Numbered from the stretch's first letter, positions 1 to 11,424 are shown. The stretch is 64,000 nt of DNA from Excoecaria cochinchinensis (GCA_947683425.1 CANTUQ010000055.1:20082001-20146000); one strand, 5' to 3'. Notes: generated by a model not told the origin, from the sequence alone. Numbers and translations are program-made.

Positions 1-382
1 CACGAACAATGAATTATTTTTTTGTCTCAAGAAAAATTATTTAAAAAATGAAAAAAATTCACAAAAATAAAAAATTATTTTCTTTGTCTTAAGAATTATT
101 TTTTTATTAAGAAAAAAACCACTTGGAACCTTAGAATAATTCTCTTGGAGAAGAAGAAAAGAAGAAAATTTTGCCTAAGAAAATCCCCCTTTTTTCACCA
201 AAAAAAATCTTTTTATATCCCAAAAAAAATCAGTTTTTAGGAAGCCATTAAATCAATTTAATTTCCCTTTAAAACAGAAAAAAAATTTGATGAACCTTAA
301 AAGCCCCAAAAAAAAGGTTTTAAAATTAAATTCCATAAAAAAATGAAGAAAAAACGGTATTTTAGCCTAAAAAAGGCCCAGG
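1..382 (-). repeat. Element A 3' LTR, partial
   Basis: This AT-rich stretch closely matches 23697-24085 of the A 5' LTR, including the CTTTTTATATCC TATA-like block near 209-220. The match stops at about 382. The outer 360 or so bases of U3, present in the 5' LTR at 24086-24448, are missing, and a tandem repeat follows at once. The rest of the LTR lies outside the window. Confidence 0.8.
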
Positions 383-383
383 A

Positions 384-842
384 TTGTTATCCTCTTGGAT
401 TTCATTGAGCCGGTATCCCGACTATACAATGATTGTTATCCTCTTGGATTGCATTGAGTCATCTCAAACTTACAAAATGCAGACGTCATCTTCTCTTGGA
501 TTGCACCGAGTCATCTCAGACTTACAAAATGCAGACGTCATCCTCTTGGATTGCATCGAGTCATCTCAGACTTACAAAATGCAGACGTCATCCTCTTGGA
601 TTGCACCAAGTCATCTCAAACTTACAAGATGCAGACATCATCTTTTGGATTGCACTGAGTCATCTCAGACTTACAAAATGTAGACATCATCCTCCTGAAT
701 TGCACCGAGTTATCTCAGACTTACAAAATGTAGACGTCATCTTCTTAGATTATACCGAGTCATTTCAGACTTACAAAATGCAGATGTCATCCCCCTGGAT
801 TGCACCGAGTCATCTCAGACTTACAAAATGCAGACATCATTC
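384..842 (-). repeat. 50-bp tandem repeat array, element A 3' region
   Basis: About nine copies of a 50-bp unit. The landmark CAGACTTACAAAATG recurs at 517, 567, (617), 666, 716, 766 and 816, spacing 49-50. A unit holds a TTGGATTGCACCGAGTCATC core and a GCAGACGTCATC block. The first two copies (384-480) are the most divergent. An array here matches the hypervariable tandem repeats known between pol and the 3' LTR of Tat/Ogre-type elements. Confidence 0.92.
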
Positions 843-2554
843 TCTCTTTTCCTTCCTAAAAAAATTCGAGGTCGATTTTTCAAGCGATATAGATGCCAAA
901 TTTCCCTGCATAATTAAAAAAAACAAATGCATAAGGGTAAATCGTGCATGTGAAATGCATGAGCCATGCAAAATGCAGGAGACAGATTCGTCCAAGCAAC
1001 TCCCAATTTGAGGAGTGACCCGAGTGGCCCTCACTCGGTGGGATAGTATTCACCGCAGACTAACCCCATTCCTAGTGATTTAGGTGGAGACTACTCTCGG
1101 CTTGGACACTCTCGACGTCGACCCCGCAGCTTTCATGACCTAAAATCCCTTATCACTTCGGGTAGCTTTCATCATTATTTTAAAAGTAGTGCGCCCCTTG
1201 TGGATTTTCACACTAGCTTTTCTTATTGAAAAATATGTCCTTTTTGGATTTTCACATATCCCTATGCCTGATTTTTGACTGGAACGGACCCAACCCATTC
1301 GAGCGGCTTTTTTCTTTTTCCTTTTTTTTTTAATTTCAGGACAAACTACCTGTTTTCAGATTTTCACCATGCCTATTAGCCTAATTTTTGCTTAGAGAGC
1401 CAGTTACTATTTTCATCTCTAACTGTTTTTTTTTAAGTGTGGCTATAAGAGAAATGAAGGTTGTTATCAGAACCACCCCCCTAGGGTGATCAGCACATAT
1501 TTGCTTAGACACCTACAGATGAAAACGATTAGAGAATAGTCATAAGATAAATAAATGAAATATTTCTTTTTAAAACAAAACTAAAAAATAATGAAAATGC
1601 AGATTGAATTCTTTTATTCATTGCAAATTTGTGTACATTTCTATATGATTTCATAATACATTATCCTCAATTGATAAGAACTCAAAAGCACAAGACTGCA
1701 CCTAATCTCGAAATAGATCTTATAAGTATCAAACTCCTATTATCAATCAGTCCTCTCGGGTTTTCTCGATTGAACATTTTCTCTTGACCCTTTATTTTTG
1801 CCCAGGGTACCTTTTTTCGAATTTCACCCTGACAAGGTGCCTAATTTTAGCAAGGCTGCCTTTTTACGGTATTTGACCTGCGGGTCATTTATTCTCTTCT
1901 TTTGAATTTTTGTTTTTAGCCATGGAATCTTTTTAATCTCTCGACATTGACCTTTCTTTTTCTTCTTTTTTTTTTCAGAACAGACTACCTATTTTCAGAT
2001 TTTTACCCTGCCTATTAGCCTAATTTTTGCTTAAAGAGCCAGTTATTGTTTTCATCTCTAATTGATTTTTTTTAAATGTGGCTATAAGAGAAATGAAGGT
2101 TGTTATCAAAACCTCCCCCCTAGGGTGATCAACACATATTCGCTTAGACAATTTCAGACGAAAACGATTAGAGAATAATCATTAGATAAATAAATGAAAT
2201 ATTTCTTTTTAAAACAAAACTAAAAATTAATGAAAATGCAGATTGAATTCTTTTATTAATTGCAAATGTGTGCACATTCCTATATGATTTCATCATATAT
2301 GATCCTCAATTGACAAGAACTCAAAAGCACAAGACTACACCTAATCTCGGAATAGATCTTGTAAGCATCAAACTCCTATTATCAATCAGCTCTCTCGAGT
2401 TTTCTCGATTGAAAATTTTCTCTCGGCCCTTTATTTTTACCCAGGGTGCCTTGTTTCTATTTTCACCTTGATGGGGCACCCAATTTTAGCAAGGCCGCCT
2501 TTTTACTATTTTTGACCTACGGGGCATTTATTCTCTTCTTTTGATTTTTGGTCT
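843..2554 (-). other. Element A post-integrase noncoding region
   Basis: I see no credible gene here. The stretch is the A 3' region, full of short related blocks of the form GATTTTCAC...GCCTAATTTTTGC that also occur after integrase in B, D and H. It contains a 640-bp tandem duplication, listed separately. Short open frames here are chance or repeat-derived. Confidence 0.7.
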
Positions 2555-2592
2555 TTAGTCATGGAATCTTTTTAATCTGTCAACATTGACCG
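1310..2592. repeat. 640-bp direct tandem duplication
   Basis: Two diverged copies, about 1310-1951 and 1952-2592. Matching landmarks (GGCTATAAGAGAAATGAAGG at 1441 and 2081; ATGGAATCTTTTTAATCT at 1922 and 2562) are all 640 bases apart. The right copy runs into the integrase 3' end, so the duplicated unit took in the last codons of integrase plus 3' noncoding sequence. Scattered substitutions show the event is not recent. Confidence 0.88.
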
Positions 2593-3913
2593 GGTCTTTA
2601 AATTCATTCCCATCGCTGTCTGCTAAAATCATTGCACCCTTTGTTAGCAACTTTTTCAACACAAATAGACCTTCCCAAGTTGGCCTGAATTTTCTCCGGA
2701 TGTTTGGCATCCCCGGCCTCATAATCTTGAAGACTAAATCCCCTTCTTTTAATGAGTGCTTTCTTACCTTCTTGCCAAACAACCGAGCTAATCTCTTTTG
2801 ACAAATCTGATTGTGATAATAAGCTGGCAACCTATCTTTATCTAATAGATTCAACTGCAGTAATTGTTGTTGTACCTATTCTACCTCTGGAATCTCGGCT
2901 TTCATGACCACCCTTAAAGATTTTAGCTCGATTTCGATCGGCAAAACTACTTCAGTCCCGTATACTAGAGAAAATGGCATTGCTCCTGTCGAGGTTCTGA
3001 CTATGGTTCTATAATGCCAAAGTGTAAAGGGTAGTTTCTCCGTTCAGTATTTATAGCTCCGAACCATCTTGGCCAATATTCTTTTGACATTCCTATTTGC
3101 TGCTTCAACTGCCCCATTAGCCTAGGGTCGGTAAGGGGAAAACTGGTGATGCTAGATTCCATATTTCTGAAGCATCTGTTTAGTTTTAGCCAAGAATTGT
3201 ACCCCATTATCAGACACAATGTGGTGTGGGGGCCATATCTGCATATCAAATTCTGTTGGATGAACCTAGCCATATCTCTAGCATCAACCTTCTTAAAAGA
3301 TTCAGCTCCATTTATTGAAGTAATCGATGGTGACTATGATGAATTTATGTCCATTAGAAGCTGTAAGACATATCTCACCTATGATATCTATTCCCCAAGC
3401 TGCAAATGGCCATGGAGATGTCAAGTTATGTAGCTTTAAAATCGATACATGTCTCAAATCCGCGTATTGCTATCATAACTGGCATTGCTTCACATATTTT
3501 GAATAATCTGTATCCATCGTGAGCCAATAGGATCCTTGGCGTATGATTTTCTTTGCTAAAGTTAAGCCATTCATATGAGCTCTACAGACTCTGGCATGAA
3601 TCTCTTCCTTAACCCTTTCAGCTTCTTTCTCTGCCAAACATCTCAATTGGATACCATCAGCTTGCCTCTTATACATAGTGCCATCTACGCTGATGAATTG
3701 GGTGGATAACATTCAAATCATTCTTTGGGCTTTTTCGGTGGCTTCTTTTAAAAAATCTGACCTTTCTAAATAATTTTGAATATCATACTACCAAGGGTTT
3801 CCATCGGCAACCTTAACCTCCATCACCTGCTCGATTTCAAAATAAGTCTTTTCTGAACTAGAGGTCAGAACGAGTCTCATAGCAACCCCAGTCGGATTAT
3901 CCCACATGGATAT
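2555..3913 (-). pseudogene. Element A integrase and end of archaeal-type RNase H, broken
   Basis: Reading leftward from 3913: the RNase H tail (MWDNP region), then at 3712-3473 the integrase zinc-binding segment (HARVCRAHMNG ... KYVKQCQL), at 3273-3001 a frameshifted catalytic core (FIQQNLICRYG), and at 2854-2555 the C-terminal domain (RLARLFGKKVRKHSLKEGD ... RLKRFHD). In this family the product inserts cDNA into the genome. No chromodomain follows. Several stops and frameshifts break it. The upstream continuation of the same frame is at 13869 and beyond, across inserted element B. Confidence 0.88.
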
Positions 3914-4033
3914 TGTGACTCGTGTCGAACCCCGGGTGCCTCGAATGACCCGCCTTTAGGGCATTCGGGAGAGGTTCATGGAACTTGTAAGGGCTTTACA
4001 AGTGGGTCTATTTTGGGCAACAAGGAGGTGTTT

Positions 4034-4061
4034 TAGAGTCGCCACCCAATAGAACATTGGG
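4034..4061 (-). other. U5 hairpin plus primer-site mimic (B 3' LTR)
   Basis: On the minus strand the stem-loop CCCAAT-GTTCT-ATTGGG (4061-4045) is followed directly by TGGCGACTCTA (4044-4034), which repeats the first bases of the family's primer binding site. The same pair is found in most other LTRs here. Confidence 0.75.
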
Positions 4062-4551
4062 AAAGGTCGTCTAGCCTTATTGAGCCTAAACAGCGCATGT
4101 ATGTCTATTTTTTGCAATCAGAGATATTTTGGACACCTCTTTCCAATAAAATACTGAAAAGATCATCTAATCTCGTGGAGCTTAAGACCATGCAAATTGG
4201 GCCTATTTGGGCAACAAGAGATATTTTGGAGACCCCACCCCAATAAAACATTGAGATGGTCCTCCAATCTCGTTGAGCCTAAAATCAGAAAAGGTTCGGG
4301 ACTTCCCATTTATTCATACCTTTGTTAAAGTTATGATTGAGTTTTAACTATAAGATTTAATTCCTTTTCTCATACAATTTAATGCATTAATTAAAGCGCA
4401 GATCATTCACGTAATAAAAGTGATAAACGAAAGCAAGACTAACATAAGGTAAATGAAAATGCAGTAAATTACAACAAAACTAGGTGCAGAATACAACCCC
4501 CATTGTAAATAGAATGGAAATCATACATAAAACGGGATATTTATTAAGGAT

Positions 4552-4638
4552 GAGGACATTGGTCCTCGCATGCATACTTGCAGAAAACGTTTAGGGGTGA
4601 CAATTTATTTAGATGGAAGAAACTAGGACATTGGTCCC
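4552..4638 (-). other. Twin stem-loops in the B 3' LTR
   Basis: Two small inverted repeats about 70 bases apart: GAGGAC-ATTG-GTCCTC (4552-4567) and AGGAC-ATTG-GTCCC (4625-4638). Counterparts occur at the same relative place in the other LTRs of the window. Confidence 0.7.
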
Positions 4639-5083
4639 ATTTTTAATAGAAAACATTTCAAGTTAATTAATATAATATTTTTGTGATTTTCTTTTTAGCG
4701 TGCCTAAAATAAATAATTTTATTAGGAATTACATTTGACAAAATAAATAAAAAACCAAATAAAGCAGATAATATAAATAATAAAAATAAATGATCAAACC
4801 AAATGAGCCTCCTGGATCTCTCCGTTTGCTCGCGAGAATGTCCAAAAAAGAAAAATAGATATTGGAGTCAAAAACAAATACACAAAATTAATGTTAGTAA
4901 TCAAATCAATTAAATCAATTAAACATATAATAAATAATAAAATAAAATAAGATGACATCAAAATGACAAATGAATTAAAATGTTAATAAATTAAAATAAA
5001 TAAATAAATGCATTATGAATAACAAAGGAATTAAATTATATGATTGAAATAAATAAGACAACATGTTAATGAATTAATACAAA

Positions 5084-5085
<2 letters not shown>

Positions 5086-5136
<51 letters not shown>

Positions 5137-5150
5137 TAATAATAATAATA
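5086..5150. repeat. (AAT)n microsatellite in the B 3' LTR
   Basis: A run of AAT trinucleotides with one interruption, in the AT-rich middle of the LTR. It sits where the other minus-strand LTRs also carry AAT runs of very different length. Confidence 0.95.
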
Positions 5151-5959
5151 AAATAATTATAATTATAATAATGAAATGATAATAATAATAATATATAAAA
5201 ATATTAAATAAAACAAATATACAAACAATAGAATAAATAAATAAATGAAAACAATAAAAATTAACGTGTTAATCAATGAAATATGAGAAAAAATAAAAAA
5301 AATAAAATAAAAAAATCAAGACTAGAATGTTTACTCTCAGAGTTTGGATTCGATAAAGGGAAAAATGATGATTGATTTTCTTATTTCGTTTTGCAAATTA
5401 GAATTGAAAATAATAGAAATTGGAATTTTATTCCAAGAAATAAATTGCAAAAAGATGAAATAAAATAAAAATTTTTAAGAACAAAGAATGAATTTATTTG
5501 TATAAAGAATGATTATTAATTAAAAAAATAATTTTTATTTGAAAAAAAAATAATAAAAGAAAAATGAAAAATCATAAGAACAAAGAATGAATTTCTTTGT
5601 CTCAAGAAAAATTCTTCATAAAGAAATTAAATTTTTTAATTTAAAAGAATTTTATTTTGAGGAGAAAACCTAAAAAATGTAGAAAGGATTTTTGTTGAAG
5701 AAAAGAAGAAGAGAAAAAATGAATAAAAACCCTAAAAATGAATTACCCCTTTTTTGTTTCATCTTATTCTATTTATATCAAGAAAATAAAAAAGGAAAAA
5801 AAATAATTAATTAAGGAAGAAACCCTTAATTAATTCAAATATTATTTATATGTATTTTATAAATGGAAAAAATCATGAAAAAACTTAAAAAATGGGATAA
5901 AAATCAAATTTGGTGAAAAAATCCCGAAAAAATCAAATTTGGGCCAAAATCAGCATCTT

Positions 5960-6095
5960 CAGCGGAACTGGGGCGACCGACGCCCGTCGGTGCGCGCGAC
6001 GGGTGTCGAAACTTGAGCGTTGGCAGCGCAGAGCAACACCCCACGCGTCGCACGTGCCTGCAGGCTACACAGCGCACCAACGCGGCCGATTTTTT
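5960..6095 (-). promoter_or_regulatory. GC-rich palindromic island in U3 of B
   Basis: An abrupt GC-rich island in AT-rich DNA, about 185 bases upstream of the TATAAATA box on the minus strand. It contains ACCGACG-CC-CGTCGGT at 5976-5991, with 7-base perfect arms. The same 16-mer occurs in the D 5' LTR at 30705-30720. A regulatory role is inferred from position. Confidence 0.55.
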
Positions 6096-6300
6096 TTTTT
6101 TAAATTTACCTAAAAATACTATAATTTTTAAACTCCATTTTTCAAATTTATTTTTTATTTTTAAAATTATTTTTATTTTTTGGTTCTAAAAAGCAATCTT
6201 GACAAGGAAATCACTACTTCCAACCTTTTCGCCCGTAAACAGGCGTCTTATCATCATTGGGTAACTCTGATCTGGGTTGTCTCAGGACCCGGTGTCTACA

Positions 6301-8149
6301 GTTGCTCCCAATTTTGGGGAAACTAGTGACTAGTGCCTAGATGAGCCAAAATTCAGATAAGAAGGAAAAAAATGCGTACCTGAGGTAGTCCTTACCTTTT
6401 TACCATGTCGAATGGATGCCCCCAAGAGGATTTTCGCTAATTTGTAGATTAGTGCCTCTAAGAGGACTTTGGAGGTTTGTCTCTTAAGAGGACTTTGGAG
6501 ATTTGCCTCTTAAAAGGACTTGGAGGTTTGCTCTTAAGAGGTCTTGGAGAATTGCCTCTTAAAAGGTCTTGGAGATTGCCTCTTAAGAGGTCTTGGAGAT
6601 TGCCTCTTAATAGGTTTTGGAGATATGCCTCTTAAGAGGTCTTGGAGAATTGCCTCTTAAGAGGTCTTGGAGGTTTGCCTCCTAAGAGGTCTCGGGGATT
6701 TGCCTCTTAAGAGGTCTCGGAGATATGACTCTTAAGAGGTCTTGGAGGATTGCCTCTTAAGAAGTCTTGGAGGTTTGCCTCTTAAGAGATCTTGGAGATA
6801 TGCCTCTTAAGAGGTCTTGGAGGATTACCTTTTAAGAGGTCTTGGAGGTTTGCCTCTTAAGAAGTCTTGGAAATTGCCTTAAACCCATGTTGACTTCATC
6901 TTGACTTGTTTGTCCAGCATGGATGGGCGCTAATGTTGAGCTGAAGTTGTCCTTGACTCGCTTTCGTGCGTGTGATCATTATTTGGACTTTTTCTATAAA
7001 GTTGTATGCACAGGAATATATACAAAAGATTGTGTGTGTGCATGAAAAGTTATATGCAGATACTTGCAAAAGAACTGTATGACATGAAATGCATGCAAAA
7101 ATGAATAGACCATATCCGTGGTGGTTAAGGGTCCGTTGAGGGTACAACTTGGCTGCTCACATTGTCTGATGCCCCAAAGGATTTAGAAAAGCGTCGTCTT
7201 GGCTTTAGGGACTCTGACCCATAATATTTTCAAAGAGAACTGACCCATGTGCATCTTTGCCCCCCGGTCAATAAGCATTTTGCCCCAAAAACTTTAACTC
7301 GTGTCCCGAATTATGCTTTATCTGCTTGAAGGGAGGCTATTTGGGCCGCCTTATCGCTCCATGTACTGTTGGTCATTTATTAAAGGTAATACGTCCCTTG
7401 TGGATTTTCACACTAGCTTTTCTTTGCAAAAAATGCACTCCTTCGGGGATTTTCACACAACCCTGTGCCTAATTTTTGCCTGGAATGGACCCAACCTAGT
7501 CCAACGGCTTTTATTCATTTTATTTTTTGTAGGGCAAACTACTTGTTTCCAGGTTTTCACCCTGCCCTTTGGCCTAACTTTTTCTTAGAGAGCCAATTAC
7601 GGTTTTCATCTCTAACGACCTTCTGCATTTTTTTTTGTCTAGCGGCTGTACGGATTTTGGCTTTCCTCATGAAGGTGCTATATGATTAGCTCAAGATAAT
7701 GACGGGCAAGTCAGCTGAAACATCAGGATGATGATAGCCATGGAGGTCGTATAGGAAAAGAGAAACAATGTGCTACTTTTATGCTGGAACTTAAACAATT
7801 TTGAGTATGCGAGATAAAGTGCTCCATTTATATTAATATATTATAGCATAAATGAGTATGTTCCAGTCCGATTTCATCACACATGATCATCATTTGGCAT
7901 TAATCTTAAAAATGAAAAACCCTATCTAATCTCGAGATGGATCGTAAAGACATCAAACTCTTGTTATCAATCAGCCCTCTCAGCTTTTCATGATTGAACA
8001 TTTTCTCATTGCCCCTAATTTTTGCCAAAGATGCCTTTTCGGTTTTCACCTTGACGAGGCACCCAATTTTAGTGAGGTCGCCTTTTTTTCGGTTTTCAAC
8101 CTGCGGGACTTTTGTTTTTTTTTTTGTTTTCTTTTTTTTAGCCTTTGCC
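6301..8149 (-). other. Element B 3' noncoding region
   Basis: No credible gene. Next to the LTR, the minus-strand sequence TTTCCCCAAAATTGGGAGCAAC (split here as TTTCCCCAAAA and TTGGGAGCAAC) matches the bases before the D 3' LTR and holds the likely polypurine primer site. A minisatellite fills 6419-6880. From 7380 to 8149 are blocks related to the post-integrase regions of A and D (GGATTTTCACAC, GTGCCTAATTTTTGCC). Confidence 0.65.
6419..6880. repeat. 24-25-bp minisatellite with a palindromic core
   Basis: About 18-19 copies of a unit like CCTCTTAAGAGG-TCTTGGAGGTTTG. Most copies hold the perfect 12-base palindrome CCTCTTAAGAGG. It lies between pol and the 3' LTR, in the same place as the unrelated 50-bp array of A and 138-bp arrays of D and H. 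Confidence 0.95.
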
Positions 8150-8260
8150 ATGGAATGTCTCTTAGTCTGTCGGTATCTATTGGTTTCTTTAAACTTACTT
8201 CCATCCTCTTTAGTCGGGAGGGCTGCTTCTTCTAACAGTGCCTCTTTTTTAGCACCAAAG
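8150..8260 (-). pseudogene. Integrase C-terminal tail remnant, element B
   Basis: The minus-strand frame through 8364-7906 contains EDGSKFKETNRYRQTKRHSMA, here split as EDGSKFKETNRY and RQTKRHSMA. This matches the integrase ends DGNEFKEPININRLKRFHG of D and DGNEFKDPVNVDRLKRFHD of A. Only this tail of integrase remains. The downstream part of the open frame is translated 3' noncoding sequence, not a real protein. Confidence 0.75.
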
Positions 8261-8780
8261 GCTTCATCTTGACCCTTGTGCAAACTGGCTGACATGGTGG
8301 GTTCTCCATTTGGAACTTGAATTTGAAATCTTGCATCTTGCTTTTGTCTATTTTGATGGCTCAATTTCTGAAGTAGCCTTTAAGATGGAGTTATACGCTA
8401 GCCTCAGATGGTTTGGGACAATTTTTTTTTTTTTGTAAAGGTCTCTCCTTCTAAGTTTAACTTTAAATGTCCATGCCTTACTCATGGTCTCAAATGGTTA
8501 AAGGCCATTCTTGATTGGTTTTGTAGTAAATCTCTCAAATGGTTGAGAGGGAAGAAATTCTAAGGCTTGGTTGGAATGAGCTATTTCTTATGAAGGCCTA
8601 GAATTCCATTTGTCTAAGCCCTTTAATGATTGAAGTTTGACTTCATTGAGTTGCATCGTATGCATCCTAGACTTTGAGGAGGCAAAGGAATGGCTTTCAA
8701 AATTTTGCTCTTCATCATGTTGGCATGTTGAAGCAGCGCTGTCCCAAAGATGCTCTTGTCAATTGTTAGCACATCATTCC
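8261..8780 (-). other. Unassigned segment inside element B
   Basis: I cannot align this stretch with the pol of A or D. It includes a T12 run at 8422 and no long open frame. It may be very degraded pol or sequence picked up between the two deletion points. Confidence 0.4.
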
Positions 8781-9010
8781 AGGTCCATGCAAAGGCCTTT
8801 TCTTTTTTTTTTTCTCAGAATCTTCCTCTCTTCATGAGTTAATATCAGATGCCAATGAGATCTCTAGATTGAATGAGGCAGTATTCATTAAGTTAATGTC
8901 AAATGTAAATGACTTGTGGTTATGATCATGCATAGTGAAATCATGAGAGACATAAGCAAAAAGTCATTAATATGATTAATGCAAACAGTACTACATACAT
9001 GAAAATTGAA
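8781..9010 (-). pseudogene. Retained AT-rich linker before RT, element B
   Basis: This block resembles 15640-15880 of A, the AT-rich segment between the G-patch-like region and RT: a CCAGGTCCATGCAAAGGCC landmark, then CATGAGTTAATATCAGATG and TTATGATCATG. The coding domains on both sides (protease; RT to integrase) are gone, so the linker stands alone. Confidence 0.6.
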
Positions 9011-9100
9011 AAAGTTCAAAAATAAAATGAAAAGCACATCTAATAGAAAATCTTCTCTACTACTTCTTGTTGTGCGGTAGCTACCTTCTGGGACTCTTTA

Positions 9101-10412
9101 TTAGTGCCTTGAAATACATTTACGCCTTCTTCTTTCGATTCTCGGATCAACGATCTGTTTGCTATCAATAAGGTCCTGGATTTGGTTTCTCAGTGTCTGA
9201 CATTCATCAGTCTTATGCCCTGTATACTGATAGTAAGCACAATACTGATCCACTCGATGATCGGGATGTCCCTGACTTCTAGCGAGTTTAGCAGGCATTG
9301 GCTGCAACCCAAGATAATGATCTACCTAGGTCAGAATAATGCCTTTGGTTTATTTCGGTCACTGTTGTATCCACTGTGTTCCCAGTTCGATTTCCATTGT
9401 CGGGTCCTACTGATCTTCCTACCCCCTGATTACCGTAATTTTTACGGGGTAATATTATCATTATTGGCCTTCCTTGCCAGGTATTCTCCTTCAGCTTCTA
9501 TGGCTATGTCTTTCAGGGACTCCTAGTCCTTCAGCCCCTTCATCTTTAGCGCCTCTCTCAAGTATGGGCCAGCATTTCTGATGAATAGTCTGATTTGATC
9601 CGGAGTGTTTGGTTTTCTCTTCATCTCCATCACTCAGTTCCTCCACCTAGTCAAGTACTCGTGGAATGATTCCCCTGACTGCTGTTGTAATAGTTCTAAG
9701 TCTTTTAGGGTCACTTCCATTTGTGTGCTGCAGTCATACTGTCGGAGGAACTCCTCCATCAACAGATCCCAATCCTCCTTGGCTCTTCTATCTAGCATGT
9801 GGTACCAGTCCACCGCGGGGCCTGTCAAACTCAAATAGAAGTATTCAATCTTCTGCCTCTTTGTTAGCGTCGTCCCCTTCGTCACCAGGGAGTATTGCTT
9901 AATATGCGCGGGGGGGTCTGAGGTGCCGTCAAACTTTAGCGCATCCGACATCTTGAAGTTCTGAGGGATTAAATCCTCTCCCTCCAGCTCCTTATCCTCG
10001 GGGTTCATCCCCTTTCCCATCATCAGCATTCGAGACATCGCCTCAAACTTTTCTTCCATTTTCTCCAAATGGCTTCTTCTGTCTGGGGTGCTTTCCCTCT
10101 AATCAACTTAGGCTCTTCATACTCATCCTCTTCAACATCATTCTCTATCCTGTGGGCTACCCCTCTTCTCTGCCCTACAGTAGTGGTAGGCCTTAAATCC
10201 ACTGGTGGTGGATGAACCTCCTCAAGTGGGTCCTCTCTAGCCTCCTCCTATTCATTTTATCTCATAAGAGGGGCAGCTGGGTTTTGTCCAGCAGGTTGGG
10301 CCATTGTCGCTATCATGGCCATCATTCTGTTCTCAAATTGCTCGAACCATCTGCCCACTTTTTTGGCTATCAGGGCCCAGGTTGTATCTACCTCTCTCGG
10401 TGAATTGGCCAT
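9101..10412 (-). pseudogene. Element B gag, broken
   Basis: The structural protein that forms the cytoplasmic particle and packages RNA. I place the start at 10412 (MANSPREVDTTWALI), which matches A's MANPSSESDATCALI. The retrotransposon-gag core is at 10068-9634 (LKFDGTSDPPAHIKQYS ... LEEFLRQYD-type ending, LLQQQSGESFHEYLTRWRN). A stop (TAG, 9525-9523) follows GLKD. The variant zinc knuckle at 9270-9220 reads CAYYQYTGHKTDEC, that is C-x2-Y-x4-H-x4-C. Other stops and frameshifts lie between these parts. The sequence then jumps to pol remnants, so protease is missing. Confidence 0.88.
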
Positions 10413-11424
10413 TTCCAAATATTTGAGTTTCTATTAACTGCCTTTGGTCCTGATCCTAGCTATTCAGATAAAAGTCCTCTAATTAGCTGACTGTCAGAAC
10501 CCCAAAACCACTTAGGCATATGATCTATGATGGCTGAAACATAGAGTGGTTAGGATGATGCATGCAATGCATGGGAAAAAAATTACGTACAGGATAATAC
10601 GTACATGTGAAAATAATATGCACAATAATAGAATGTACACACACAAAATGAAATGCATACGCTTTTTTTTATTTTTATTCTTACTTTTTTTTACGTGCAT
10701 GAATGACACGCAATGCATGAGCATGTTGTGCAACATCCACAACCACATGCAAGCAAGTAGACCCTTCCAACATTATTGTCCCTACACACGAGGCCGTATA
10801 GTCTCTGTCCTAGGTGGACTTGGCCTATGGCTCAGCAGGGGACCCAATGGATGCATATGTTGCACGGTGGAGAACGGGCAGCTTAACCTCTCCTAACTAA
10901 TGTGCATACATATGGGTTTCGATCATCGTGTATTCAGGCAGTCCGAATAAACTGACATGGGCTTATCGGGGCATGAAAGCCTTTGATTAGGTGACTAGTC
11001 AAAATATCTGGGTTTATCCAATACATAATGTTTCATACAACAAGCATTGTATTACGGTTCATACCACTTAGGGGAAGTATCTATTTTCATTATATGAGCT
11101 TTGGCCAGGGTGATGATACTTTTGGGCTACCCAAGCATGATCCCTGCCAACGGGTCTAGCTCGTCATGAGCATGGCGACCGGTCGGGTCATCATTTGATA
11201 TACCACATGGTACTAAACTTGGGTTGGTGATTATCCTTAACATTTTTCTACATTGAGTGAATGTAAGGTCGTGCTTCGGGAATGCACCGGGGTTAAAAGA
11301 GGGAAAAAACTAGCATAGATCTAAGGCTCTAATGATATGCAATGCAATTTTAAAAAGGGATAAAATTTTAAATTAAAACTCAATTAAATGTTTTAATCAA
11401 GGTACTTTTGAAGTCTAATTTACG
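10413..11424 (-). other. Element B leader (5' untranslated region)
   Basis: No gene. The block near 11250-11100 (GGTGATTATCCTTAAC, CCCAAGCATGATCCCTGCC, CTCGTCATGAGCAT in plus-strand reading) is shared with the leaders of A, D and H. Such leaders usually carry packaging and dimerisation signals; that role is inferred. Confidence 0.7.

Larger units (their letters stand above)
3914..6300 (-). repeat. Element B 3' LTR
   Basis: Bounded by TGTGACTCG at 3914 and GTGTCTACA at 6300 as read on the plus strand. It resembles 11444-13868 throughout, with many differences. On the minus strand: U3 with a GC-rich palindromic island (5960-6095), a TATAAATA box (5770-5777), an AT-rich middle with an (AAT)n tract, two stem-loops, and U5 repeat units holding a primer-site mimic (4034-4044). 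Confidence 0.92.

Noticed and set aside
384..1011. Repeat-rich open frames resembling a tandem-repeat protein
   Set aside because: They follow the 50-bp array. The period is not a multiple of three, so successive units shift frame, and A is a dead element.
5910..6113. Small gene shared by both B LTRs (also 13481-13663)
   Set aside because: The frame crosses the GC-rich U3 island; the two copies differ by indels that change the frame, and it lies upstream of the TATA box.
7906..8364. 152-residue Lys-rich protein on the minus strand of B
   Set aside because: Only a short stretch is integrase tail; the rest is 3' noncoding sequence read by chance in frame.
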